Positions 17,286 through 25,047 of a DNA stretch of 64,000 nt are shown here, piece after piece. The notes beneath the pieces were generated by a model. The model ran no database searches. It saw only the letters and a list, made by a program, of their open reading frames with translations, and was not told the DNA's origin. The stretch spans positions 1,984,001-2,048,000 of the forward strand of contig CBDDKB010000002.1 of NCBI GenBank assembly GCA_965229935.1. Reading direction: 5' to 3'. The DNA comes from SPJN01 sp965229935. GTDB taxonomy: Bacteria > Pseudomonadota > Alphaproteobacteria > SPJN01. How positions within the stretch are numbered: position 1 is the first letter of the stretch; each line of letters starts with the position of its first letter. Both the position numbers and the translations under genes were made by a program.

Positions 17286-18428
17286 CTAAACGAAGAAGTC
17301 GCCATTATCAGCGCCCAGCATCATGCCGCCCAAATTACGCGCAAAGGGCGTCGGGTTATTGGCAACATGGGCACGGGCAATGTGAATATCGTTCCAGATT
17401 TGCTGGATCGGATGACCATTAAAGACCGACCGGCCACCAGCTACATCAAACAGCAGATCAACAGCCTTGATCATTTTGTCGATAACAAGACTTGCGTGAT
17501 AGCGATAACGCACGCGGTCGAGCAACGGCACCTCGTCCCCCTTGCTGATCGCGCCAGTCATGGCGTCGAAATTGCGCATCATCAGCGCCTCGGTTTCATC
17601 AATCAGCATCACGACTTCGGCAACACGGCGCTGAATGTCAGGGTCGCCCATCAGCTTGCTGGGATCGGTTGAAGACCCGCCCGCATTTTCAATAAACAGA
17701 TCAAGCGCATGTTTGGCAGCGCCGATAGCAGGCGTGCACACGATGCGAATGAAAACTTGCGCCCACGGCAAATCATAATAGGGATTGTTCTGACCGTTGA
17801 CGCAGGCAAACCCGTCAGACTGCTTATGCGTGCGGTGATCAGGCACAAAGACAGGTTCTGCAATCACCACATCGTTCGATCCGGTGCCCTGTAGGCCCAT
17901 GGCATGCCATGTGTCCTCAATGACATAATCTGTGCGCGGGACCAAAAATGTGCGATACCCCTCGCCCGGAACAATTGCGCCCAACAGCGCCCATGAACAA
18001 TGGTCTGAGCCTGAGCTCCACCCCCAGCGGCCTGACAGTTTAAAACCGCCATCGGCCAGTTCGACCTTACCACCCATTGGGTTGTATGAGCTTGAAACCA
18101 GCGTGTCTGGATCATCACCAAAAACATCCTGCTGGGCCTGATCATCCATCAAGGCAATCTGATAGGGGTGGCAGGCGATAATGCCCGCAACCCAGCCAGA
18201 TGACATGTCAGCCTCGGCAATTTTGATCTGCATGGCGAAGAAATCCTGTGGCGACATTTCAAGGCCGCCCAGTTTTTTCGGCAGGAAACTGCGGAAAACA
18301 CCCGCCTTCTTCATAATTTCGATAGAGCCGGAATCAAGCCTGCGCCCATCGCGCCCGGCCTGTGCGTTGGCAGCAATCGCCGCCAAATGTGGTTCTATAT
18401 CAATCGCGGTGCTGGTTTCGCTCATCAT
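17286..18428 (-). CDS. hsaA: 3-HSA 4-hydroxylase oxygenase component HsaA
   Basis: A 380-residue flavin-dependent monooxygenase with an acyl-CoA dehydrogenase-like fold. Motifs include GWVAGIIACHPYQ, SGRWGWSSGSDH and the C-terminal IWNDIHIARAHV typical of HsaA and HpaB-like group D enzymes. It ortho-hydroxylates 3-HSA to the catechol used by HsaC. The start at 18428 has GGGAGG six bases before it. It is the first gene of the operon; its reductase HsaB is not in the window, so the flavin must be supplied from elsewhere. Confidence 0.9.
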   Translation of the reverse strand: MMSETSTAIDIEPHLAAIAANAQAGRDGRRLDSGSIEIMKKAGVFRSFLPKKLGGLEMSPQDFFAMQIKIAEADMSSGWVAGIIACHPYQIALMDDQAQQDVFGDDPDTLVSSSYNPMGGKVELADGGFKLSGRWGWSSGSDHCSWALLGAIVPGEGYRTFLVPRTDYVIEDTWHAMGLQGTGSNDVVIAEPVFVPDHRTHKQSDGFACVNGQNNPYYDLPWAQVFIRIVCTPAIGAAKHALDLFIENAGGSSTDPSKLMGDPDIQRRVAEVVMLIDETEALMMRNFDAMTGAISKGDEVPLLDRVRYRYHASLVIDKMIKAVDLLFDVAGGRSVFNGHPIQQIWNDIHIARAHVANNPTPFARNLGGMMLGADNGDFFV

Positions 18429-18545
18429 GACGACCCTCCCAAGGTCTTGTTTTTATGCCCGCGCGCAATTTCAGCGCCCGATTGCGGCGCATTTTGTCAG
18501 CGGAGAGAGGGTGCGTCAACTATTTTCGTATTTTATTGGGGTAAT

Positions 18546-18597
18546 TTTTACGCATTTGGATGGTTTGGGAGTCCATGATCGCCCGGAATGCGTAAAA
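18546..18597. promoter_or_regulatory. Putative operator pair, TTACGCA-N34-TGCGTAA, before hsaA
   Basis: An 11-bp perfect inverted repeat has arms at 18546-18556 (TTTTACGCATT) and 18587-18597 (AATGCGTAAAA), 41 bp centre to centre. The core TTACGCA-N34-TGCGTAA recurs with identical spacing at 20644-20691. It lies about 120-170 bp upstream of the hsaA start. Forty-one bp is close to four helical turns, so a protein could bind both arms on the same DNA face. The bound regulator is unknown; the nearby Lrp/AsnC pair is the leading candidate. Confidence 0.6.
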
Positions 18598-18610
18598 TAG
18601 AGTTAGATAA

Positions 18611-18713
18611 CCGTCATTCCGGGCAAGCTCACATTTGTGAGCGCGATCCGGAATCCAGAGCGATCGTTGAGAGCATTTTCGAACTGGACCCCGGATCAAG
18701 TCCGGGGTGACGG
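18611..18713. repeat. Composite palindromic (REP-like) element
   Basis: About 103 nt of nested palindromes between hsaA and the first Lrp gene. Outer ends CCGTCA and TGACGG pair. Inside are GCTCAC/GTGAGC around ATTT, ATTCCGG/CCGGAAT, and a hairpin with arms ACCCCGGA and TCCGGGGT around TCAAG. A sister element is at 45512-45617. Such GGATCAAGTCC-centred repeats are common intergenic elements in alphaproteobacteria. It may also end transcription from the Lrp operon. Confidence 0.7.
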
Positions 18714-18723
18714 TCGGGGCAGC

Positions 18724-19221
18724 CTATCCCTCGCCATTCACGATGCGGCCCCAGCGGTAGTCATATTTCAGGAACTTGACCGCCAGCGTAGTTTCTACAT
18801 GGCGCACGCCGGTAATCGGCATAATCATCTCGTTCACCACCTCAACCAATTGTTCGGGGGAGGAGACGACGGTAATCGCCAACACGTCATGACGGCCCAA
18901 CATAGTGGCGGCAAAACGGATGACATCAAGCTCAGCAACCGCGCTTGCCACCTCGCGCACCTTATCCCGGTCGGCCCGAATGCCGACATAGGCCATCAAG
19001 GGGCTTTCCACATCAATCAGATTGGTGACAGCGGTGATTTTGATGATCCGTTCATCCTGCAACGCCTTGATACGTCCGCGCACCGTCCCTTCTGCAACAT
19101 CAAGCTGTTGCGCAATTTCACGGTTTGAGGTGCGGGCGTTACTTGCCAAACATTCAAGGATAGCGCGATCCACATCATCAAGGGCGCGGCGTTTGTGATC
19201 TGTTGCGTTCTCTGCGGTCAT
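18724..19221 (-). CDS. Lrp/AsnC-family transcriptional regulator
   Basis: A 165-residue Lrp/AsnC protein. An N-terminal helix-turn-helix (DDVDRAILECLASNARTSNR onward, recognition helix VAEGTVRGRIKAL) is followed by a RAM ligand-binding domain (GIRADRDKV; TTLAVKFLKYDYRW at the end). Start MTAENA (19221) overlaps the stop of the upstream paralogue by four bases. It lies between the hsa operon and an SDR gene, so control of steroid genes is a fair inference; the ligand is unknown. Confidence 0.88.
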   Translation of the reverse strand: MTAENATDHKRRALDDVDRAILECLASNARTSNREIAQQLDVAEGTVRGRIKALQDERIIKITAVTNLIDVESPLMAYVGIRADRDKVREVASAVAELDVIRFAATMLGRHDVLAITVVSSPEQLVEVVNEMIMPITGVRHVETTLAVKFLKYDYRWGRIVNGEG

Positions 19222-19688
19222 AGTTCCGGGGCCCATTCACTTTGATATTTCAACACGTCGATACACAGCCCCGGTTCAAGTCTGGCTATGCCTTTGATGC
19301 CCGCAAGCTCGTCCGTCAAAAAGCGGTTCAGATCATCATAGCCTTGTGCCGCAACCAAAATTTCAAGGTCGAACGTCCCCGTCGTCATATTGACGGAAAA
19401 GACCTCTGGCAATTTGGCAAGCTCATGCCCGACCTGTTCGGCGGACCTGCTCTCAACCTCAATCCCAATGGCCAGCAGCATTTCAAACCCGGCAGCGGCA
19501 AAGTCCGTCACCGCCACAACGCGCAACACGCCTGACTCTTCAAGGCGGCGAATACGCGTGCGCACCGTCGCAGCGGTAGAGCTTAAGCGCCGCGCCACTT
19601 CCTGAATGGACATGCGCCCATCTTCCATCAAAAGTTCGATGATCTGACGATCCACATCATCAACTGATTTGCCATTCGGCTCAGACAT
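19218..19688 (-). CDS. Lrp/AsnC-family transcriptional regulator (paralogue)
   Basis: A 156-residue Lrp/AsnC protein with HTH SIQEVARRLSSTAATVRTRI and a RAM domain ending in CIDVLKYQSEW. It is clearly diverged from the downstream copy. The ATG at 19688 begins MSEPNGKSVDDVDRQI, matching the usual family start. Co-transcription with the other Lrp gene (4-nt overlap) suggests that the two could form heteromers or recognise different ligands. Confidence 0.88.
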   Translation of the reverse strand: MSEPNGKSVDDVDRQIIELLMEDGRMSIQEVARRLSSTAATVRTRIRRLEESGVLRVVAVTDFAAAGFEMLLAIGIEVESRSAEQVGHELAKLPEVFSVNMTTGTFDLEILVAAQGYDDLNRFLTDELAGIKGIARLEPGLCIDVLKYQSEWAPEL

Positions 19689-19760
19689 AATTGTTCCTTT
19701 ATTTGGTCGCGCAGCCGGACGCAAAACCGGTTCCCACTTTTGCTGGCTGTCGCTCCATAG

Positions 19761-20603
19761 TCATTCACCCTCGACAAGCGAGCGAAACGAAGGATTGGTT
19801 TCATCCATAATTGATTGATAGCGCGCGGTCAGCGCACCCTTGAAATGATCATGCGGCAGGATCCAAAAGCGACCCTCATCAACCGCGTCAAAGGTAATCC
19901 GCGCCAGCTCGTCCGGGTCCATGCCTTCATCGGCAATCAGGTTTTGCAAGCGCGATTGGCCATAGGCGGCATGCTCCCCCTCATCCGCCTTGCCATAACG
20001 ATCCCATTCAGCAATGCGGGTTTTGATCGGGCCGGGGCAAAGGGCCGACACGCCGATAGGCGCCTTGAAATAGCGCAGCTCGTAAAGCAACCCTTCGGTA
20101 ATTGCGGTGATCGCCTGTTTGGTAGCACCATAAATGCCGGAATTGGGCGTGACCGTCAGCCCCGCAATTGAACAAGTATTGACGATATGGGCGGGCGCTT
20201 CTTTGTTTTTGGCAGCTTCAATCATGCGCGGCACAAAATGGTGAATGCCATGGACAACCCCCCAATAATTCACGCCAGACATCCAGCACCAATCATCAAG
20301 GGTAAATTCCCACAGGAAACCTGTTTTCATCACGCCCGCATTATTGCAAAGCAAGGCGACCTGATCGGCCATCGCGAAGGCAGTATCGGCAAGGGCCGCC
20401 ACCTGATCCGCATCAGACACATCGGCAGCTTGCACCATTACATCGTCGCGACCTGCCCAAGCGGCATCAAGCGCCCCCCTATCCACATCGGATGCAAGCA
20501 CGCGAAACCCACGCGCCAAAGCCTGCGCCACAAGGGCCGCGCCAATGCCATTGGCAGCGCCTGTAATGACGGCAAGCGGCTTTTGTGCGGGGTCGGCTGA
20601 CAT
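19761..20603 (-). CDS. SDR-family oxidoreductase
   Basis: A 280-residue classical SDR: TGAANGIG cofactor motif, CNNAG, Ser in NTCSIAG and YGATK. The long C-terminal part (DELARITFDAVDEGRFWILPH) is typical of SDRs annotated as hydroxysteroid or carbonyl reductases. It heads the operon with the two Lrp genes and its promoter carries the same site pair as hsaA, so it is probably part of the steroid regulon. Substrate unknown. Confidence 0.82.
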   Translation of the reverse strand: MSADPAQKPLAVITGAANGIGAALVAQALARGFRVLASDVDRGALDAAWAGRDDVMVQAADVSDADQVAALADTAFAMADQVALLCNNAGVMKTGFLWEFTLDDWCWMSGVNYWGVVHGIHHFVPRMIEAAKNKEAPAHIVNTCSIAGLTVTPNSGIYGATKQAITAITEGLLYELRYFKAPIGVSALCPGPIKTRIAEWDRYGKADEGEHAAYGQSRLQNLIADEGMDPDELARITFDAVDEGRFWILPHDHFKGALTARYQSIMDETNPSFRSLVEGE

Positions 20604-20641
20604 AGGGGTCCTTGACTTGATTCGTCAGTATCACATCACAA

Positions 20642-20693
20642 AATTACGCAAACAGTCAATATTAACCCATGTATACTATCTTTTTGCGTAATT
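20642..20693. promoter_or_regulatory. Putative operator pair, TTACGCA-N34-TGCGTAA, in a divergent promoter
   Basis: An 11-bp perfect inverted repeat: AATTACGCAAA at 20642-20652 and TTTGCGTAATT at 20683-20693, again 41 bp centre to centre. It lies between the divergent SDR (start 20603) and VOC (start 20763) genes, with TATACT at 20672-20677 as a possible -10 element inside. The shared core and spacing with 18546-18597 argue for a common regulator. Confidence 0.6.
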
Positions 20694-20762
20694 CTCCCCG
20701 CAGGATTGAGCGCAAGTCACAACTTCGGTAGGGTGGGTTTGTGGAGTGAGGGGAGTTTAAGA

Positions 20763-21131
20763 ATGTTGAAAGACGCAAAACTGGTCAGCTTTATCGCCAC
20801 GACCAATCCAGACAAGGCGCATCACTTTTATGGTGATCTGTTGGGCCTGCCCCTGATAGAGGAGACGCCCGTCGCGCTGGTGTTCCAATGCGCCAACGCT
20901 GAATTGCGCGTCGCCATCGCCCCACCGTTTGAGCCACTGCCCTTTACCGCAGCAGGCTGGCAGGTAACGGATATTGAGGCCAAGGCCGACGCGCTAACCG
21001 ATGCAGGGATTGAACCTGAACGTTTTCCCGGCATGGAATATAGCGAACGAGGTATCTGGACATCGCCCGGCGGCGCAAAAGTCCTGTGGGTCAAGGACCC
21101 GGAGGGCAACCTACTGTCACTGACTGAATGA
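20763..21131 (+). CDS. VOC (glyoxalase/bleomycin resistance) family protein
   Basis: A 122-residue single VOC module: FIATTNPDKAHHFYGDLLGLPL at the N-terminus and VLWVKDPEGNLLSL at the C-terminus. A GAGGGGAG ribosome site precedes ATG 20763. One module means it must dimerise to form an active site. It is divergent from the SDR-Lrp operon and shares its regulatory region. Possible roles include an epimerase or isomerase; no specific substrate can be given. Confidence 0.8.
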   Translation: MLKDAKLVSFIATTNPDKAHHFYGDLLGLPLIEETPVALVFQCANAELRVAIAPPFEPLPFTAAGWQVTDIEAKADALTDAGIEPERFPGMEYSERGIWTSPGGAKVLWVKDPEGNLLSLTE

Positions 21132-21176
21132 GCAGTCGCCGCCCAGTCATCCGGTGGGACCAAACGCACTTTTTTG

Positions 21177-21239
21177 ATCACTCCAAAGGCGTAGTCCGAC
21201 TACGAAGTGGAAACGAATCGAAACCGCCTTTCGAGTGAT
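21177..21239. repeat. Inverted repeat, 15-nt arms and 33-nt loop, between convergent genes
   Basis: Arms at 21177-21191 and 21225-21239 are complementary except at arm position 8. A GTAGT/ACTAC mini-hairpin lies inside the loop, and a T-run precedes the left arm. It lies between the convergent VOC and CoA-transferase genes. The same geometry is found at 56460-56522. It may be a bidirectional terminator or a small repeated element. Confidence 0.6.
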
Positions 21240-21245
21240 TATTTG

Positions 21246-22478
21246 TTATCCTGTCGGCCCAAACGCTCCGGCCTTCAAATTATCCTGATACTCGTCGCCC
21301 GTCATGCCCAGCACTTCCCGGCACACATATTCCGTATGCTCACCCAAATTAGGTGACCGCCGTTTTAGTGTGGCCGGCGTGTCCGTCAGCTTGGCATCAT
21401 TGGCAAAATCATGCATCGGATAGGTGCCGTATTTTTCATGTTTCAGATACCGGAAAGTGCGCCGATAATTCAGATGCCGGTCTTCGATCAGCTCACGATT
21501 GTTCAGCACTTTTGCAGCATCAATGCCCTTGTCCTGCAACTTATAGACCAGCGCATCGCCATCGGCTTGCGCGGTAATGGCGGCAATCTCAGCCTCAAGC
21601 GCGTCTTCGTTTGCCTTACGATCAGCAAATGTTTTAAAGCGCGCATCGTCAGCCAATTGCGGTGCCTCAATAAGCGTGCAGAACTTTGCAAAATCCTCGT
21701 CAGACCAAATAGCCAGCGCCATCCAGCGATCATCACCCGCAATGGGGAACACCCCATGGGGCGCGGCCTGCGGATCGCGATTACCTGATTTTTCCCACGC
21801 CTCACCGTTTACCGTGTGCTGCAAAATTTCTTCCGCGCAGAAGGTTACACCACCTGCAAACTGGCTAAGGTCAATGCGCTGCCCCTCACCCGTCCGCTTT
21901 TTGTGGAACAGCGCCGCGGTCATCGCCATGATGCCATATTTGAAATTCACAACATCGGTCAGCGCGCCATAAATCTGCACAGGCCCCCGATCAGGCCAAC
22001 CGATAATATCATTCAGCCCTGTCATGGGGGTCAGGAATGTTCCAAAGCCCGGCATGCCAGACAGCGGCCCAAAGCGGCCCATCATGGAAGTGCCGTAATA
22101 GATGATATTGGGATTGATCTTTTTCGCATCCTCATAGCCGATGCCAAATTTTTCCATGACGCCAGGCACGTAAGCTTCGGCCATCACATCGGCCCAGCCG
22201 ATCAGGTCGCGCGCGATCTTAAGCCCTGCTTCGGACTTCAAATCAAGCGTCATGCCATATTTGTCATTGTGAACCTGCAAGAACCCGATGGACGCATTCA
22301 TGTCCATCTGGCCATCCTTAAAGGGGCCAGCGAACCGCATCACATCAGGACGGGTCATGGATTCAATGCGGATCACCGTCGCCCCGTGCGAAGCAAGATA
22401 TTCACACACAATCGGACCAACCCCTGACCAGGCAAAGTCCGCAACCTTGATCCCTTCATAAGCGCGTTTGCTTGTCAT
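21246..22478 (-). CDS. Family III (CaiB/BaiF) CoA-transferase, likely catalytic subunit
   Basis: A 410-residue family III CoA-transferase. KVADFAWSGVGPIVCEYLASHGATVIRIE is the characteristic N-terminal fold, GRFGPLSGMPGFG precedes the active site, and Asp175 in YGALTDVV fits the aspartate that forms the acyl-CoA anhydride. RTGEGQRIDLSQ follows. It moves CoA between carboxylic acids. A second family III gene lies 12 nt upstream in the same operon, suggesting a heteromer. The substrate may be a steroid-derived acid; this is inferred from position only. Confidence 0.85.
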   Translation of the reverse strand: MTSKRAYEGIKVADFAWSGVGPIVCEYLASHGATVIRIESMTRPDVMRFAGPFKDGQMDMNASIGFLQVHNDKYGMTLDLKSEAGLKIARDLIGWADVMAEAYVPGVMEKFGIGYEDAKKINPNIIYYGTSMMGRFGPLSGMPGFGTFLTPMTGLNDIIGWPDRGPVQIYGALTDVVNFKYGIMAMTAALFHKKRTGEGQRIDLSQFAGGVTFCAEEILQHTVNGEAWEKSGNRDPQAAPHGVFPIAGDDRWMALAIWSDEDFAKFCTLIEAPQLADDARFKTFADRKANEDALEAEIAAITAQADGDALVYKLQDKGIDAAKVLNNRELIEDRHLNYRRTFRYLKHEKYGTYPMHDFANDAKLTDTPATLKRRSPNLGEHTEYVCREVLGMTGDEYQDNLKAGAFGPTG

Positions 22479-22490
22479 GACAGTGCCCCC

Positions 22491-23774
22491 CTATATCGCC
22501 TTGGCGGCACGCAAGGCCGCAATTTCATCATCACCAAGGCCAAGCGACCCAAGCACATCATCTGTATGTTCACCCAAATGGGGCGCGCGATGACCCGCCC
22601 GCATCGGCGTGTTGGTCATCACCATTGGCGCACCGGGATAGGTGACGTCACGGCCCAAATCATCATGGGTGACCTGCTGCCAGAACCCACGCGACACAAG
22701 CTGCGGATTTTCTACAAGCGTTGATGCATCATTGGCGGGATAAAGCATGATGTGATGGCCCAGCGCCTTTTCAAAAATCTCGTCGCGTGTCTTGGGCTTG
22801 AAGAAACGGCGGATCGGTTCGGCATATTTGTCGATAAAATCCTGCGTCGCATAGTCCGCATCAATATCGTATGTGTTCCAATCAAATTCATTGAGCGGCG
22901 CAGGGTCAAAACCTTCCGACTCCATCCATTTGATCATACCTTCCATCATACGGCCCCCGCCCATACCGCCGGGCAGGAAGACAAAGACAACATACCCATC
23001 AGCACATTCCCAAAAGACCGACAGGGCATAACCGCCGGAGGGTGTTTCGATCATCGCGCCCTGACGTTTCACAATGGCGCGATTTACCTCCCACGTCATC
23101 CAGTTGGTGGCAGACCCACACATGACCTGCACCTGACAGGCGGAGGTATCGATATATTGCCCCTCCCCCGTATTTTCACGGTGGAACAGCGCCGTCATGA
23201 TCGCGCCCGCAGCAGCTTCTGAAGCATGTTGACTGATCTGCGGCACCTGAAGGCGCAAGGGCGCGCGATCCTTGTCACCCAACAGATCAAGAAAACCCGA
23301 ATGGGCCATGACCGTCAGGTCGGAGCCGCGAAAACGGCTCATCGGGCCGTCCTGCCCGTAGGGGGTAATCGAACAATAGACAAGGCCGGGATTGTCAGCG
23401 GTCACATCCTCATACCCCAAACCGCGCGCAGCCAAATGGCCGACCGGATAGGTTTCAATGACCACATCCACACTTGCCATCAGCTTTTTGGCAAGCGCGC
23501 GCCCATCGTCACTTTCAAGGTCGAGCGTGATGCCTTTTTTGTTGCGGTTACGCGCCATGAAAAACAGGCTACGGGTCGGGTCCTCGACATTATCGGCAAA
23601 GGGCGGGCGCAAACGCGCGCTATCACCCTGCGGGGGTTCAACCTTAATCACCTCTGCGCCCCAATCGGCCAGAAAGCGTCCGGCCTCGTACCCGGTTTCA
23701 TCGGTTAGATCGAGGACACGTATCCCCTTTAGCGCGACGCCGTCGCCGGGGCTTGGCAAACCAAAATCTGTCAT
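22491..23774 (-). CDS. Family III (CaiB/BaiF) CoA-transferase, apparently lacking the catalytic Asp
   Basis: A 427-residue CaiB/BaiF-fold protein: GIRVLDLTDETGYEAGRFLADWGAEVIKVE, then ITPYGQDGPMSRFRGSD and NTGEGQYIDTS. At the position where its neighbour has Asp175, this chain reads QISQHASE with no Asp. ATG 23774 is chosen because GGAGGG precedes it closely. It could be the non-catalytic half of a two-subunit transferase. The alignment is by eye and should be checked against structures. Confidence 0.82.
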   Translation of the reverse strand: MTDFGLPSPGDGVALKGIRVLDLTDETGYEAGRFLADWGAEVIKVEPPQGDSARLRPPFADNVEDPTRSLFFMARNRNKKGITLDLESDDGRALAKKLMASVDVVIETYPVGHLAARGLGYEDVTADNPGLVYCSITPYGQDGPMSRFRGSDLTVMAHSGFLDLLGDKDRAPLRLQVPQISQHASEAAAGAIMTALFHRENTGEGQYIDTSACQVQVMCGSATNWMTWEVNRAIVKRQGAMIETPSGGYALSVFWECADGYVVFVFLPGGMGGGRMMEGMIKWMESEGFDPAPLNEFDWNTYDIDADYATQDFIDKYAEPIRRFFKPKTRDEIFEKALGHHIMLYPANDASTLVENPQLVSRGFWQQVTHDDLGRDVTYPGAPMVMTNTPMRAGHRAPHLGEHTDDVLGSLGLGDDEIAALRAAKAI

Positions 23775-23812
23775 GTCAGTCCCTCCCATTCATTTGTTTA
23801 CGCCAGCCCGTC

Positions 23813-24916
23813 TTATGCGGGTGCCAGCGCCTGATAATCTTTCAACAATGCCCCATCAAGGGCGAGCGCCCCGATAGCGGGCAAATGATCTGTTCCACTG
23901 CCTAAATAAACGCCCTGATGCTTGGCCCAAACGAAATATCGCTGGATCGGATAGTCAAGATCCTGCCCGATCCCGCCATGCAGATGAAGGCAGGTGTGGG
24001 CAACCTTGTGGGCAGCCTCTGACACCCAATACTTGACCGCCCCTGCTGCTGCAGGCGCTGACCCGCCCGGTCCATCAAGACGGGCCAATGATTTCCACAT
24101 GATAGTGCGCAAGGCTTCGATCGCCATATAGGCGTCTGCCATTTGTTGCGACACAGCCTGAAACCCCGCAATCGGACGGCCAAATTGTTTGCGATCGCCG
24201 ATATAGTCTGCGGTGCGTTTCAACGCCTCCTGCAGGACACCAACGGTCAGCGCTGCCTGTAACGTATAGGCACGTTCCTGCAAAAAGCTCAAAGCCTCAG
24301 GCCCGCTGGCAAGAATATCATAGTCGCAATTGTCAAAGGTGAGTTGTGCGGCCTGCTCCCCACTCATCAAGGTGGCGGGGCTGCGTGTTACGCCCTTACC
24401 TTCAAGCGATACATAAAGCAGAACCGGCTGGTCATGATCTTTTGCAATCACAAGCGCGCCCGTGGCCATCATGCCATAGGGCACAGCGTCGGCCCGGCCT
24501 GTCAGCACCCCTTCGGTCAAGGTGGGCAAGGCGGCATGGGCAAAACGGTAGGAGGGCAGCGCCACTGTCACAACAGCTCCCGCCGCAATCTCAGCCAAGG
24601 CCGGATGATCGGGGGCAAAACAAGACAGCCCAAGCGCAGCCAGTGAGGTTGGCAGTAGCGGCACGGGCGAACAGACCGCGCCCTGCGCCTCCAAAACCTG
24701 TGCAAGTTCCATCAGGCCGAGGGCGGACCCGCCCGCCCCCTCAGGCACCACAAGCCCCGTCAGGCCTGCCGCGATTAAAGCATCCCATGTCGGCTGATCA
24801 AACGGCGCCCCCTCCTGATAGAGTTTCGCGCGCGCATCATCGGGCAGATGATCGGCAAAAAGCCGCTCTGCAAGGGCGCGGATCGCGTCCTGATCCTCTG
24901 TCAGCGAAAAATCCAT
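23813..24916 (-). CDS. Acyl-CoA dehydrogenase, beta-type (FadE27-like)
   Basis: A 367-residue ACAD beginning MDFSLTEDQDAIRALAERL. C-terminal FAD contacts are RKQFGRPIAGFQAVSQQMAD and HLHGGIGQDLDYPI. No FER/HER catalytic Glu is visible, as expected of the non-catalytic subunit of alpha2beta2 steroid dehydrogenases. Its divergent neighbour resembles FadE26, so the two probably form a side-chain dehydrogenase like ChsE4-ChsE5. It ends downstream of the CoA-transferase pair on the same strand's promoter side. Confidence 0.82.
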   Translation of the reverse strand: MDFSLTEDQDAIRALAERLFADHLPDDARAKLYQEGAPFDQPTWDALIAAGLTGLVVPEGAGGSALGLMELAQVLEAQGAVCSPVPLLPTSLAALGLSCFAPDHPALAEIAAGAVVTVALPSYRFAHAALPTLTEGVLTGRADAVPYGMMATGALVIAKDHDQPVLLYVSLEGKGVTRSPATLMSGEQAAQLTFDNCDYDILASGPEALSFLQERAYTLQAALTVGVLQEALKRTADYIGDRKQFGRPIAGFQAVSQQMADAYMAIEALRTIMWKSLARLDGPGGSAPAAAGAVKYWVSEAAHKVAHTCLHLHGGIGQDLDYPIQRYFVWAKHQGVYLGSGTDHLPAIGALALDGALLKDYQALAPA

Positions 24917-24953
24917 GATTTTGGGCCGCCCAAGTTGAAAGGCTGTTACTCAG

Positions 24954-24986
24954 TTATTGAATCTAAATTCAATAAAATACTATACT
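24954..24986 (+). promoter_or_regulatory. Promoter with overlapping palindromic operator
   Basis: A perfect 9-bp palindrome TTATTGAAT-CTAA-ATTCAATAA spans 24954-24975. It overlaps a good -35 box TTGAAT (24957-24962), 18 nt before -10 TATACT (24981-24986), reading toward the FadE26-like gene. A repressor bound here would block that promoter and probably the divergent one. The sequence differs from the KstR and KstR2 boxes I know. Confidence 0.6.
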
Positions 24987-25047
24987 GTTACCTATAGCAA
25001 CTATTTTTCGCATCCCGATGGCAGAAAGCCCCAAGAAAGAAAAACCT

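Noticed and set aside
18429..18610. Small coding gene between hsaA and the REP-like element
   Set aside because: Open frames here are short, without ribosome sites, and overlap the operator; the stretch reads as a promoter region.
21177..21239. Inverted repeat considered as a transposon end or IS remnant
   Set aside because: No transposase fragment nearby and no target-site duplication seen at either flank.
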